From contig NC_134138.1 in NCBI RefSeq assembly GCF_033958435.1, positions 179,040,798 through 179,104,797 on the forward strand: a stretch of DNA of 64,000 nucleotides, written 5' to 3'. This DNA comes from Carettochelys insculpta (lineage: Eukaryota > Chordata > Testudines > Carettochelyidae). Below are positions 1 to 11,929 of this stretch, one piece after another; the stretch's first letter is position 1; each line of letters starts with the position of its first letter. Position numbers and translations under genes: made by a program. A model generated the notes under the pieces. It worked only from the letters and a program-made list of their open reading frames with translations. It did not search any database and was not told where the DNA came from.

Positions 1-1254
1 ACTTCAACATCTTTCACCCCAACGTCAACCTCAGCCTGCAACAGTCCACACAGGCAATCCACTTCCTGGACACCACGGTGCTAATACCTGATGGCCCCAT
101 CAATACCACCCTGTACCGTAAACCCACTGACCGCTACGCATACCTTCATGCCTCCAGCTTCCATCCCAGACACACCACACGATCCATTGTCTACAGCCAA
201 GCATTAAGATATAACCGCATTTGCTCCAACCCCTCCGACAGAGACAAACACCTACAGGATCTCTACCAAGCATTCTTGAAACTGCAATACCCACCTGAGG
301 AAGTGAAAAAACAGATCAACAGAGCCAGACGTGTGCCACGAAGCCTCTTACTACAGGACAAGCCCAAGAGAGAAACCAACAGAACACCACTAGCCATCAC
401 CTACAGTCCTCAGCTAAAACCTCTACAGCGCATCATCAGGGATTTACAACCCATCCTGGACAATGATCCCCCACTTTCACAGGCCTTGGGAGGCAGACCA
501 GTCCTTGCCCACAGACAACCTGCCAACCTGAAGCAAATCCTAACCAGCAACTATACACCGCACCACAGTCACTCTAACTCAGGGACCCATCCATGCAACA
601 AACGTCGTTGCCAGCTCTGCCCACATATCTACACCAGCAACACCATTACAGGACCTAATCAGATCACCCACACCATCATGGGTTCATTCAGCTTCACATC
701 TACTAATATAATTTATGCCATCATGTGCCAGCAATGCCCTTCTGCTATATACATCGGACAAACTGGACAGTCTCTACATAAAAGAATAAACGCACACAAA
801 TCAGACATCAGAAATGGCAATATACAAAAACCTGTAGGAGAGCACTTCAATCTCCCAGGCCACACAGTAGCAGACTTAAAAGTAGCTATTCTACAGCAAA
901 GAAATTTCAGGACCAGACTCCAAAGAGAAATTTCTGAGCTACAATTCATCTGCAAATTCGATGCCCTCATCTCTGGCTTAAACAAAGACTGCGAATGGCT
1001 GGCTAAATACAGAAGCAGCTTCCCCTGCCTTGGTATTCACACCTCCAGATCAACTGCTGGTAGTAAGCCTCACCCTTGCTGACTGAGGGCAGATAACCTT
1101 GTTATCCCCACCCTTGCTCTGGCTTATTTATACCTGGCCCTGCAGATTTCCAAGACCAGCATCTGATGAAGTGAGTCTGTGCTCACGAAAGCTCATGCTC
1201 AAAACTTTTCTGTTAGTCTATAAGCTGCCACAGGACCCTTCGTTGCTGTTACCA
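1..1254 (+). mobile_element. Penelope-like element copy 1, 3' half
   Basis: This is the 3' part of a Penelope-like retroelement; the window edge cuts off its 5' part. It contains the end of the reverse transcriptase region, a linker with a Cys-rich knuckle, a GIY-YIG endonuclease and about 170 bases of 3' tail. The tail (from about 1083) has the same text as the tails of the copies at 3944-5003 and 5004-7689, including TGATGAAGTGAGTCTGTGCT and the final TGCCACAGGACCCTT. The last match to copy 3 is near 1254, and the extra terminal 35 bases of copy 3 are missing here. Assignment to PLE is from the protein motifs; the subfamily is not known. Confidence 0.93.
3..1082 (+). CDS. PLE polyprotein, C-terminal part (RT end plus GIY-YIG endonuclease)
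   Basis: The frame is open from the window edge to a TGA at 1080-1082; its true start lies outside the window. In a PLE this protein copies element RNA and nicks the target DNA. Visible parts in order: the end of the RT domain (IHFLDTTVLIPDG, about 60-95), a basic linker rich in Arg and Lys, a knuckle with spaced Cys residues (CNKRRCQLC, about 595-621), then the endonuclease with CQQC followed by IYIGQTG (747-767) and the downstream EHFNLPGH. IYIG is the usual PLE variant of the GIY half; the YIG half is read within the same block. The C-terminus AGSKPHPC is identical in all three local copies, which supports a real stop. No break is seen in this stretch. It may be a surviving piece of a once-functional copy, since nothing upstream can be judged. 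Confidence 0.85.
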   Translation, partial: FNIFHPNVNLSLQQSTQAIHFLDTTVLIPDGPINTTLYRKPTDRYAYLHASSFHPRHTTRSIVYSQALRYNRICSNPSDRDKHLQDLYQAFLKLQYPPEEVKKQINRARRVPRSLLLQDKPKRETNRTPLAITYSPQLKPLQRIIRDLQPILDNDPPLSQALGGRPVLAHRQPANLKQILTSNYTPHHSHSNSGTHPCNKRRCQLCPHIYTSNTITGPNQITHTIMGSFSFTSTNIIYAIMCQQCPSAIYIGQTGQSLHKRINAHKSDIRNGNIQKPVGEHFNLPGHTVADLKVAILQQRNFRTRLQREISELQFICKFDALISGLNKDCEWLAKYRSSFPCLGIHTSRSTAGSKPHPC

Positions 1255-3929
1255 AAACACCGAGATAAATGGTTACCCTGATGTCCTCACTGCCAACTGA
1301 CATCAGGATCCAGTCAACCACATTTGAAATGGGCTGTGGGAGTCTCAAAGTCTGTGTGCTAGTAAGTGATTTTAGTTTCAATTTAGATTCATTAGCAAAT
1401 CCTGTGGTATAGTCCTAAGCACTGAGACTCTGCCTCTCTTTAGAGGGCCACCTTAATGAAAGATGTGGAATGAAATGTGGCAGTGAAATATGAAAGTAGG
1501 ATAACATGGTGCCGGTAAACATTGTATATCATTTTAAGGTTAGATGAAAGCAAGATTTAATATTATGTGAGCTATAAGAAAATGAATAGGCACTCTAAGA
1601 TAATTTAAAGAGGCAGTTCACAAATCAATTTTGTGTCATTAATCTTGGATTATATTATATAAAGAATCTATTATATAAAGAATCAGGGGTATAGCCAGAT
1701 AAGGTACTATACTACTACATGTTCCTTATTGCAGCATGAAACACTAAAATAACTGTAAGACTTTGCAGATTAACATATGGGGCAGTTATTCTTAAAGCTA
1801 AATTAAAGAGCCCTTTAGGTAACTGATCTTAGTTTGCAGCAAGCCAATAGCAGCAAAATGCATTCCTGTACTAGAGATAAAAGATTCGCTGGGAGGCATG
1901 CTAGCACTTGGGTGATTTATTTCACAAGGCAAGATTATGTGTGACAACTAAGGCCTGATCTACATTAGGGATCAAAGTCAATCCCAAATACACAATTCTA
2001 TCCACATCATTTGCATAGCTAAGATAGATTTCACAGGTTCAACTTTCTTCCCTGGGCTAAGATCAGGGATCTTGGGAACACACTGATGTCCCTTACTCTA
2101 TGCATCAGCCTGGAGGATCGGGGGCCCAGAGTGCTCCAGGTATTGCTAACATCAGGCTACCCTCAGCCCTGCCCCATCCATGACTATACAGCTGACTCCC
2201 CCACCTCCTCATCTTATCCAGAAGTCTGACAGTTCCTCCAGTTATAGATGAAATGAGAGCTAGCCTGATGTTGTTCTAATGAGTGCATCTGAGAGTATAA
2301 GCTGCCAAAAATGAGACTGACACACATCCAAAGAATTGGAGCACTCACACCCTACCATTCATGGCAAGCACCAGGATATATTTTTGTGTTTTCATGTATT
2401 TATTGGTCATATAACTGAAAGGTTAACTATTTTTTTTTTTTACTGAAGATTAATGTCTAGCGAGAAACTCAATTTCTTCTTGGAATAACTTTGATGTGCT
2501 GTGTGCCCAAGAGTTCTGTGGTGAAAAACTCTCTTCTGATTGCTCTCATTTTGCAGAGATGTATGAATTTGATCCAAAAGTTTGGGGCATGGGGGGAGGT
2601 TTCTAGTTCTTTTTCATTATTTTTTTTCATTTTAGTCACTGATAATCTTCCCCCCAAAATAAAGGAAGACTTATAGTTGCCCGACACAGACACCCAGGCA
2701 ATTAAGTTCAAACTAACAGCTGAACTAAGTCATCTACTAATTTATTTGCCATAGTACTGAGCTCCTTATTTTGCTTTTGGCTGGAGTTGACTATGCTCCT
2801 TTTACAAGTACCAGCAAGCAAGAATTCATGCCATCATTATTGTGACTCCTGACTAGCTGTTTTTGTTGCTGCGGCTTGTACTCTGAATCCTAAGAAAAAG
2901 GAAGTTTTTAACAGTAATGCAAAGCCACTTCCCTGAACATTACCCTAAACCCCGAGAGCTAGTCATTGCTATTTAATTTAAAAACTGTGCAGTACCATCT
3001 TGGCCAACGTTTGCCAAAATCTTCATAAGGACTCCCCCAAGTAGTAAAGTTCTACTTGGCAAAAGACTGACACAATCTGGCCTTCTGAATCTTGGCTTCA
3101 CAGACTAGAAAGAGCTATTATGAACAGCTAGCATTTTATTTTTAATTATCTTTGACAGATAATGTTGTTTTTGTGAATAACAGAACGGTGAAACTACACT
3201 AACACAATTTAGCCTCATATGTTTGATGGCTGTAGCTTTTCAAATGTTTATTCAGTTGAAGGTTAATTATAAATTTTAAGGGACTCTGGAGAGTGAGAAC
3301 AGTTTACATCTTGTCAAAGCCAAACGAATGGCCATATATATATATTTGACGTATCAATATTGTTATTCAGGATATTTCTACTACTGACAAATGGGAGATT
3401 TACAATCCAAAACTATTCATTCATCTAGTTCCTTATGTTAGGCATGGAGTATCCATACCAAAATTTGTTATTTCTAGGAAAGAAAATTCAGTTCGAACTC
3501 TCTGTGGGAAAAGAAAGATTACTCTGAAGTTTGGAATGCTTAATGGACTCTGAGATAAAAACCATTGTTGTAAACTTTGCAGTTTCTAAAAACTATAATT
3601 ACTTGCTTTGAAATTAGGACGACGGACCTACAGTACAGTAGGGAACGAGGAGCAGTATATTACATAGGACTGTTCCATGCATGAGCATGACAGAATCTAG
3701 TACCAGTGGCTGAAAAGCTTTGAAGGGGAAGTAGAATGAACATGTTTGATATACCATTGTGTTGGGAGTTTCTGGTATGGCTGCCATGTGTTTTGTTTTT
3801 GCTGATCTGAGTTTTATGAGGTTATGCGTCATTTTGGCTGTTTAGTCTCTATTGCATATCTTTGCTCACTCTGTTCTGCTGATGGAGGTGGGAAAGATGG
3901 AAAAGAATGAAAGGGTTATCGCTTATTCC
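1255..3929. other. AT-rich intergenic stretch, no gene seen
   Basis: I see no convincing coding region here. Open frames are short and show no family motif. One possible DNA-element terminus lies near 1951-2060 (listed separately). The stretch has a T11 run at about 2431 and a short TATATA run near 3335. Confidence 0.6.
1951..2060 (+). repeat. possible terminus of a short DNA transposon
   Basis: The text AGGCCTGATCTACATTAGG, followed by AATTCTATCCACAT and ATTTGCATAGCTAAGAT, resembles the start of inverted-repeat elements I associate with turtle genomes. I could not find a matching inverted copy downstream, so the far end is lost or unrecognised. This is recognition by eye only. Confidence 0.25.
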
Positions 3930-3943
3930 TACATTTTAGTCAG
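3930..3943 (+). repeat. left target-site duplication of the PLE pair
   Basis: The 14 bases TACATTTTAGTCAG occur here, directly before the minus-strand PLE, and again at 7690-7703, directly after the plus-strand PLE. They are identical and in direct orientation. The last three bases, CAG, could also belong to the PLE end, so the duplication is 11 to 14 bp. Confidence 0.85.
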
Positions 3944-5003
3944 CAACAAAGGGTCCTGTGGCACCTTACAGACTAACAGAAAAGTTTTGAGCATGAGCTT
4001 TCGTGAGCACAGACTCACTTCATCAGATGCTGGTCTTGGAAATCTGCAGGGCCAGGTATAAATAAGCCAAAGCAAGGGTGGGGATAACAAGGTTAGCTCA
4101 GTCAGCAAGGGTGAGGCTTACTACCAGCAGTTGATCTGGAGGTGTGAACACCAAGGCAGGGGAAGCTGCTTCTATATTTAGCCAGCCATTCGCAGTCTTT
4201 GTTTAAGCCAGAGATGAGGGCATCGAATTTGCAGATGAATTGTAGCTCAGAAATTTCTCTTTGGAGTCTGGTCCTGAAATTTCTTTGCTGTAGGATAGCT
4301 ACTTTTAAGTCTGCTACTGTGTGGCCTGGGAGATTGAAGTGCTCTCCTACAGGTTTTTGTATATTGCCATTTCTGATGTCTGATTTGTGTGTGTTTATTC
4401 TTTTACCTAGAGAATGTCCAGTTTGTCCGATGTATATAGCAGAGGGGCATTGCTGGCACATGATGGCATAAATTATATTGGTAGATGTGCAGCTAAATGA
4501 AACCACAATGGCGTGGCTGATCTGGTTAAGTCAAGTAATGGTGTTGCTGGTGTAGATATATGGGCAGAGCTGGCAACGAGGTTTGTTGCATGGATGGGTC
4601 CCTGAGTTAGAGTGACTGTGGTGTGGTGTATAGTTGCTGGTTAGGATTTGCTTCAGGTTGGCAGGTTGTCTGTGGGCAAGGACTGGTCTGCCTCCCAAGG
4701 CCTGTGAAAGTGGGGGATCATTGTCCAGGATGGGTTGTAAATCCCTGATGATGCGCTGTAGAGGTTTTAGCTGAGGACTGTAGGTGATGGCTAGTGGTAT
4801 TCTGTTGGTTTCTCTCTTGGGCTTGTCCTGTAGTAAGAGGCTTCGTGGCACGTCTGGCTCTGTTGATCTGTTTCTTCACTTCCTCAGGTGTGCTGGTCAG
4901 TGTTGTGTTGAAAGTATTCTTTGAGTCTGAGACGGCGAAAGTAGGCTTCCAGATCACCGCAGAACTGTATTATGTTTGTGCGGGTGGTGGGACAAAAAGA
5001 GAG
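3944..5003 (-). mobile_element. Penelope-like element copy 2, internally deleted
   Basis: Read on the minus strand, this copy starts near 5003 with about 110 bases that match 5311-5430 of the neighbouring plus copy. It then jumps near 4890 to sequence that matches the plus copy from about 6703. Roughly 1.27 kb, covering the whole RT core, is therefore missing. The join has a short CAC shared by both sides. The rest runs through the linker, Cys knuckle, GIY-YIG endonuclease and 3' tail to 3944. It abuts the plus copy head to head. Confidence 0.92.
4102..4890 (-). pseudogene. PLE copy 2 coding remnant (linker plus GIY-YIG)
   Basis: This minus-strand remnant keeps the linker, the Cys knuckle (CNKPRCQLC) and the GIY-YIG domain (IYIGQTG, then EHFNLPGH), ending with the shared AGSKPHPC. 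Two defects show against the sister copies: a 2-base deletion near 4850 (GTGCC where the others have GTGTGCC) and an in-frame TGA near 4531 just after the TSNTIT motif. With the RT core deleted as well, it cannot make a working protein. It is otherwise very close to copies 1 and 3, which argues for a recent common source. Confidence 0.88.
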
Positions 5004-7689
5004 TTTTTTATACCATCATCAAAACATCAAAAAAAAAAACCCATCAAAAAAGAGCTCTCAAATCTGGAGTCTTTCATAAAAAACCAACGTTCAACACAAA
5101 CTTCCACACCGCTGAACTTTACTAAAATAAGGCAGGAGATTTACATCAGACACTTCACTACTCTACAGAGGAAAAAGGACTGCAAGCTGTCTAAACTCCT
5201 GCCAGCCACACAGAGCCACAGCAGTGGTACCACTAACTCAGCCAGCAATATCATCAATCTGTCCAGCTACACACTCAGCTCAGCAGAAGAGTCTGCTCTT
5301 TCTTGGGGACTCTCTTTTTGCCTCACCACCCGCACAAACATAATACAGTTCTGCGGTGATCTGGAAGCCTACTTTCTCTGTCTCAGACTCAAAGAATACT
5401 TTCAACACAACACTGACCAGCACACCGTTACACAGACACCCTCTCAGCAGCACAAGAAGAATAACTCCACGTGGACTCCTCCTGAGGGTAGAAATAACAG
5501 TCTGGACCTATATATAGAATGCTTCCGCCAACGCGCACAGGCAGAAATTGTGGGGAGACAGCATCGTTTACCTCACAACCTCAGTCGTGCTGAACGCCAT
5601 GCTATCCACAGCCTCAGAAACAACCCGGACATTATAATCAAAGAGGCAGATAAAGGAGGAGCTACTGTCATCATGAACAGGTCTGACTACCAGAAGGAGG
5701 CTTCCAGACAACTCTCCAATACCAAATTTTACAGGCTACTTTCCTCAGATCCCACTGAGGAATACACTAAGAAACTACACCATCTGCTCAGGACACTCCC
5801 TACACAAGCACAAGAACAGATTTATACCAACACACCTCTAGAGCCCCATCCGGGGCTATTCTACCTACAACCCAAGATCCACAAACCTGGAAATCCTGGA
5901 CACCCCATCATCTCGGGCATTGGCACACTCACTGAAGGACTGTCTGGTTATGTGGACTCTGTCCTCAGACCCTATGCCACCAGCACTCCCAGCTATCTCC
6001 GAGACACCACTGAGTTCCTGAGAAAACTGCAAGACATTGATGACCTACCAGAAAACACTATCCTAGCCACCATGGATATAGAGGCTCTCTATACCAACAT
6101 CCCACACAAAGATGGAATAAACGCTGTCCGGAACAGTATCCCTGATGATGCTACAGCACATCTGATGGCTGAGCTCTGTAACTTTATCCTCACACACAAC
6201 TATTTCAGATTTGGCGATGATATATACCTTCAAACCAGCGGCATAGCTATGGGTACCCGCATGGCCCCTCAATATGCCAATATTTTCATGGTTGACCTGG
6301 AACAGCGCTTCCTTAGCTCTCGTCCACTAACACCCCATCCCTACTTACGCTACACTGATGACATCTTCATCATCTGGACCCACGGGAAGGAGACTCTAGA
6401 GGAATTCCACCGGGACTTCAACAACTTTCACCCCAACATCAAACTCAGCCTGGAACAGTCCACACAGGAGATCCACTTCCTGGACACCACGGTGCTAATA
6501 CTTGATGCCCCATCAATACCACCCTGTACCATAAACCCACTGACCGCTACACATACCTTCATGCCTCCAGCTTCCATCCCAGACACACCACACGATCCAT
6601 TGTCTACAGCCAAGCACTAAGATATAACTGCATTTGCTCCAACCCCTCCGACAGAGACAAACACCTGCAGGATCTCTACCAAGCATTCTTGAAACTTCAA
6701 TACCCACCTGAGGAAGTGAAAAAACAGATCAACAGAGCCAGACGTGTGCCACGAAGCCTCTTACTACAGGACAAGCCCAAGAGAGAAACCAACAGAACAC
6801 CACTAGCCATCACCTACAGTCCTCAGCTAAAACCTCTACAGCGCATCATCAGGGATTTACAACCCATCCTGGACAATGACCCCCATTTTCACAGGCCTTG
6901 GGAGGCAGACCAGTCCTTGCCCACAGACAACCTGCCAACCTGAAGCAAATCCTAACCAGCAACTATACACCACACTACAGTCACTCTAACTCAGGGACCC
7001 ATCCATGCAACAAACGTCGTTGCCAGCTCTGCCCACATATCTACACCAGCAACACCATTACAGGACCTAATCAGATCACCCACACCATTGTGGTTTCATT
7101 TAGCTGCACATCTACCAATATAATTTATGCCATCATGTGCCAGCAATGCCCTTCTGCTATATACATAGGACAAACTGGACAGTCTCTAGGTAAAAGAATA
7201 AACACATACAAATTAGATATCAGAAATGGCAATATACAAAAACCCGTAGAAGAGCACTTCAATCTCCCAGGCCACACAGTAGCAGACTTAAAAGTAGCTA
7301 TCCTACAGCAAAGAAATTTCAGGACCAGACTCCAAAGAGAAATTTCTGAGCTACAATTCATCTGCAAATTCAACGCCCTCATCTCTGGCTTAAACAAAGT
7401 CTGTGAATGGCTGGCTAAATACAGAAGCAGCTTCCCCTGCCTTGGTGTTCACACCTCCAGATCAACTGCTGGTAGTAAGCCTCACCCTTGCTGACTGAGC
7501 TAACCTTGTTATCCCCACCCTTGCTCTGGCTTATTTATACCTGGCACTGCAGATTTCCAAGACCAGCATCTGATGAAGTGAGTCTGTGCTCATGAAAGCT
7601 CGTGCTCAAAACTTTTCTGTTAGTCTGTAAGGTGCCACAGGACCCTTTGTTGCTGTTACAGATCCAGACTAACACGGCTACCCCTCCGA
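5004..7689 (+). mobile_element. Penelope-like element copy 3, nearly complete
   Basis: This plus-strand PLE runs from the head-to-head join near 5004 to the terminal ACGGCTACCCCTCCGATA just before the right target duplication. It contains an N-terminal region, a full RT domain, linker, Cys knuckle, GIY-YIG endonuclease and 3' tail. It is the longest copy in the window and the only one with an RT core. The tail has about 35 terminal bases that copies 1 and 2 lack. No clear start codon lies inside the element, so its 5' end is probably trimmed. Confidence 0.93.
5007..7494 (+). pseudogene. PLE reverse transcriptase-endonuclease, two frameshifts
   Basis: The first frame reads from the join to about 6506 and carries the RT domain: a conserved KPGNPGHPIISG block (about 5884-5919), motif A TMDIEALYTNIP with the catalytic Asp at 6075-6077, motif B GIAMGTRMAPQYANI (about 6243-6287) and motif C YTDD at 6351-6362 with both Asp residues present. 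ALYTNIP is typical of PLE reverse transcriptases. Compared with copy 1, one G is missing near 6506 and one C near 6882, so the linker and the GIY-YIG part (IYIGQTG near 7159, EHFNLPGH) are in two further frames. Ends at the shared TGA at 7492-7494. All catalytic motifs survive; only two single-base losses and a missing start separate it from an intact frame. An ORF finder can start this frame at 4794, but that start lies in the neighbouring minus-strand copy. Confidence 0.92.
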
Positions 7690-7703
7690 TACATTTTAGT
7701 CAG
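7690..7703 (+). repeat. right target-site duplication of the PLE pair
   Basis: Identical copy of the 14 bases at 3930-3943, directly after the 3' end of PLE copy 3. Its partner lies before the 3' end of PLE copy 2, so both PLEs sit inside one duplication. Confidence 0.85.
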
Positions 7704-8224
7704 TGTCTTTCTGTCACACACACACACACTCCCTCTTTGTTGGACTATATCGTTGTATGTGGACAAAAGTTAAGTGATGGGATATACTTTGTTTACAGAT
7801 TCTGCAAGTGAATCTGTGTGGCAGGGCTCCACGTGGATACAGTGCTCTGCACATACAGATACAAAGTCCTCCTGAACATATGGTTCAATGGATTTGCCCA
7901 AAAGTGAGAGCAGGGTGAAGTCAGGCACGGAGTCAGAACTAGAAGCCAAGTCTGGTGGGTCTCCTTCAGAATTCACAGGACTGTAATGTCACTATCTTCT
8001 TGCTCCTTCCACAGCAACTACTAAGTCACCAGAAATATTGTGAGCTCAACAATGGGAATATTTACGTCAGGAAATACTATACCTATGCACTGCAATATTA
8101 AAAGATTGCATGTTCCAACAGCACTTCTAGATGTTCTGTAATTTTAAAATATGTGTTTGACATGTGTAACCCCAGAGGCACTGAGACCATATACTAAGGA
8201 GAGTGAAGCCTCTACTCTACAGCC

Positions 8225-8310
8225 TGGGCTCAGAGCCATCTGGCCTTTAATTCAGTGGTAGTACCCAGTGTTTTAGCCTCTATAGGCACAGGGTCAAGCC
8301 TGCTTACTGA
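8225..8310 (+). repeat. old tRNA-derived SINE fragment
   Basis: The text CATCTGGCCTTTAATTCAGT followed by GGTAGTACCCAGTGTTTTAG matches, with substitutions, the tRNA-like head of the minus-strand SINE at 46640-46880 (CAGCTGGCCTTTAGCTCATG, GGTAGAGCGCTGGGCTTTAG). The A-box-like part is still visible; it is too changed to be a tRNA gene. Confidence 0.6.
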
Positions 8311-11300
8311 CAACATGCGTCCATTGGTGTTATACATGATAAAATAAACCTTTCACCTATTTGAGCAACCTACGTTTTTCTGTAGGGTTTCCAGATTTTT
8401 CTCTGACTTCTCAGGAAATGGCAGTAGTAGTAGTATGATAGCACCATGCAGCACAAGTCTTGGACAAGGAAACCATTGTCCCAGGTGCTGTACAAACAAA
8501 AAAACCCAAAAGTCCTCGCCCCAAAAAGCTTATAATAAACACTTGCTGCTGGTTTAACTGGCAGCAGAACAACGTACCAACTGCCTAGCAATCTCCAGAT
8601 CTTCGTCTTTTCCTGCTCTGGATGCCGTGCACATTGGGATATTAGGTATTCTGTTTTGGAAATAATGCATATTGGATTTTTAGTCCTGATGGTTACTATC
8701 CCCAAACCCTATAGGGCCAATACAATCTGCCATAGCGACCCAGTGTTCACCAGTGGATAGTTAACATGCTTCAATAGTATTTCACAAGGCTATTATTAAA
8801 TTACTTTGTTCTACTGTAATAGCCAACATTTAAGCTTTCATAATACTTACATTACATGCTTTATTTATCTAGCTCTTAAACTTATTAAATTATTGGGTGG
8901 GGGAATCTTAATTGAAGCAAAATTGTGGAATTATCTTTCAAGATTAAAAACTGTCTCCTACTGGGAAGCAGACAAGGAGATATCTGAAAATTAGATAAGG
9001 AAGAAGCCTTAAAATGGTTACAACTCTTAGAATTACTGGGACAGATCCAGGAGGCATTTGAAAGTGGATCTGTGTGCACCTACAATATGCTGCATGCTAC
9101 TTAAGAACTTTAATGGAAAGATGTTGTGCCACGGCTTCAGTACTGCCAACACCACCACAATATTTTAGGTATGGTGAGATAAACAAATAATAGGATCTAG
9201 GCAGAATCACGTCTTTTGAGAAAGAGCCAGGAAAAAAAAAAAACTCTTTGGAGGGATGGACTCTTGAGTTGGTTTATTTATCTCTTCCCAAGTATACCTG
9301 TTATAGGACAAAATACTCATGAGGTGCAGGTCCACATACAAAGTACATCACATCTATGTTAATGAGGTTATGCCAAATTGGCCTTTGGCTTTATAACAAT
9401 ATATTTTGTCCAATTTGAATTCTGTGCAGCAGCAAAGACAGCTACCATTTAAAGCAGCTTGAGGCAATGAGGAAAAAAAGTAAGGAAGCTTCCTTATTAT
9501 CAACTGTTCATTTGTATTCTGTAACTATAATAGCTTTTGGATGAGAGAAAGAGAGAATGTGATTGGCCATAAAAACCATTTCACTGGCAACATACTTAGG
9601 CTAGGCTGAACTGCCTGTCCTCTCAACTGCAGTTTAAAATTTGGACAAGTACCTGATTCTCACATTAAAGACTTCACAGCACTCTTCTTTTGCCAAAGCT
9701 GGTGCTGCTATCACGTGCTCCAACTCAATCCCCGTGGACAAGCAATCACTACCACGTTCAGGGAAACAGCTCAGTGATTTGGAAATGTTGCTGGTATGTT
9801 GGTTTCTGAATGGTTGAGAGGTCTATTAAAGAGCTCCTGCAAACAGCACTGCCTGAGATGCTCCCCAAGACAACACTGGATAACATTTATCCTGACAGCA
9901 ATTTACTACAAGAGGAAGAAAAATGATTGAATAAAAGTGAGAGAGTGCTCTAAGAAAAAGGGAAGGCCCAAAAGACCATCATTATAAAGATTCAGGATAA
10001 AACTCTCAAGTCAATAGGAATTTTGTCTTTGGAGGACTTCAACATTTGGCCAGACAAGCAGTGAGACCATACAGCTGCCAGCAGTAGTATTAAGAGAAAA
10101 GTGGAATGGGAAAGAAATTCTCTACAAGACAGACATGATGGCCAAAATAGGAACTGGCAATGGCACAGTCAGCCCTGCTTTTGGGCTCCCACAATCTGCT
10201 ATTCCCACAACATGTGGTAAGACACAGCCCTCCCCAAGTGCATGTGAATGTAAACTTTCAAATGATGACACAGTTAAATGGATTTTGTCATAATTGCAAT
10301 TCCCTCTTCAGCTGGAATAGTTAGCATGGCACATTCATGGCATTTCTGAAATGGCAAGATGCTTTTTGCTCTATGAAACAACTTGACGTGTTTTCTACAG
10401 GCCCTAGCAGTGCTCGTTTGACATATTAACATATGCATTTAATGAAAAAAACCACACACATTGCAAGGCACGAGAAGAAGCAGATGCACTTCAGGGGGAT
10501 CATTCTCCACTATGAACAGTCTAACCACAGTTCAATTATTTTAAAATAATACCCTTCAACTAGCTCATGGGCTGGTTGTAGCATTAAATCCTCAATCTGA
10601 ACCTAAATCTGTCAGAAATGTATATGTACACTTCAGTGAGAACCACTGGAAAGCCACTCATGTGCATCAATTTTTAAACCAGTGCCACACTATTTTACTG
10701 TTTTAGGGTTTACTCTCCCCTTCAACAGAAACTCATCACAGCTTTTTTTTTACAAGCATCAGTTAGAAAGGTTTGAGTTGCTTTAATTATTGCCTTACAC
10801 AGCAATATCAAAGAGTCTGTACAAAACCCGTCTTTGTCTCTTAAATCCTTCCTTGTGGCTATATTTGAATTATTAATGGTACCACTGCCTATTGTAACTG
10901 TGCTTGAGCAATCTTCTTTTTTTAGTGCTCATGTTCATGTTCCAGAATGGTTCTCTCTCCTAAGAAGCAAGTGGAAAACTAATAAGCTTTCAGAGCTCTT
11001 AGCAGCCTATAATCAACTGCCTCCTTTCTTAAGACTGGTTGGATAATAAATGGCAGTGAAATACCAACTAATGAATCCTCCACATTTTTCTTGCTTGAAG
11101 CTGGCTGACTGCAGGATGTTCACGTACCTCTCTGAAAACAGAACTAAGAGGTGCCAGGTTCCAGGACACACACTCTTTTACAAGGGCCATTCCATCAACC
11201 TAAGTAACTCATTTGTTTTCCCTGTCACAGTCTTACGGAAAGGAGCCTATTACTACAGAAGGGGGGTCTCATGTCTTATATTGCATGCTGGTCATTTACT

Positions 11301-11929
11301 CTGATGGCAAGTTAATGCTTGCAAAACTTGTTAAATCTTAATTATTTATCCCCTTCCATAAATGTTGTTCTTCAGCTAGGCTGTACAAGAAAGTTAATTG
11401 TACACTAAGGTGGTTAGATTGGCCTAACTACACTGCTCATCAAGTGTGAAAATGATAGTCTCCAATCTTGAAACCTCCTCAGTTTTGTCTGCCTTCTAAA
11501 AAAAGAGCAATATGATTTACAGTACTCATACATGATTACAGAGTAGAATATATTGACTTGCATGTTCAGATTGCTGGGGAATAACCACATAATATTGGAC
11601 TAAGACAGACTGTTATATCTTACAAAGACATGACAGAGATCAAGATCCTTTTCTACGTATATGTTTTTCAACTCTTTCTTATTATGAGGACCTGTTTTCT
11701 GCCTTACATTTGACAATAAAAAGTATAAACTAAACACATTCAAGGATAATGCTTTTTAGTCAAACTATGCTGCTGCAGCCATGACAGGCAAATAGGTGCT
11801 ACAGAGCTTTGCCGTTAAAAGCTACCACTTTTTGCACACAAGGTGTGCATTTGGAAATGTGCAATAATCTTTCCAATTAGCCATGCTATTGACAGGGGTC
11901 ACACAAGCCTGGTTTTATTTGTTTGCATG

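Noticed and set aside
713..985. 90-codon minus frames at 713-985, 4199-4471 (plus) and 7125-7397
   Set aside because: They are antisense shadows of the conserved GIY-YIG region and recur because the PLE recurs.
4794..5003. Start of the 608-codon frame at 4794 as a real PLE start
   Set aside because: These bases belong to the neighbouring minus-strand PLE read backwards, so the frame is open across the join only by chance. The plus copy begins near 5004.
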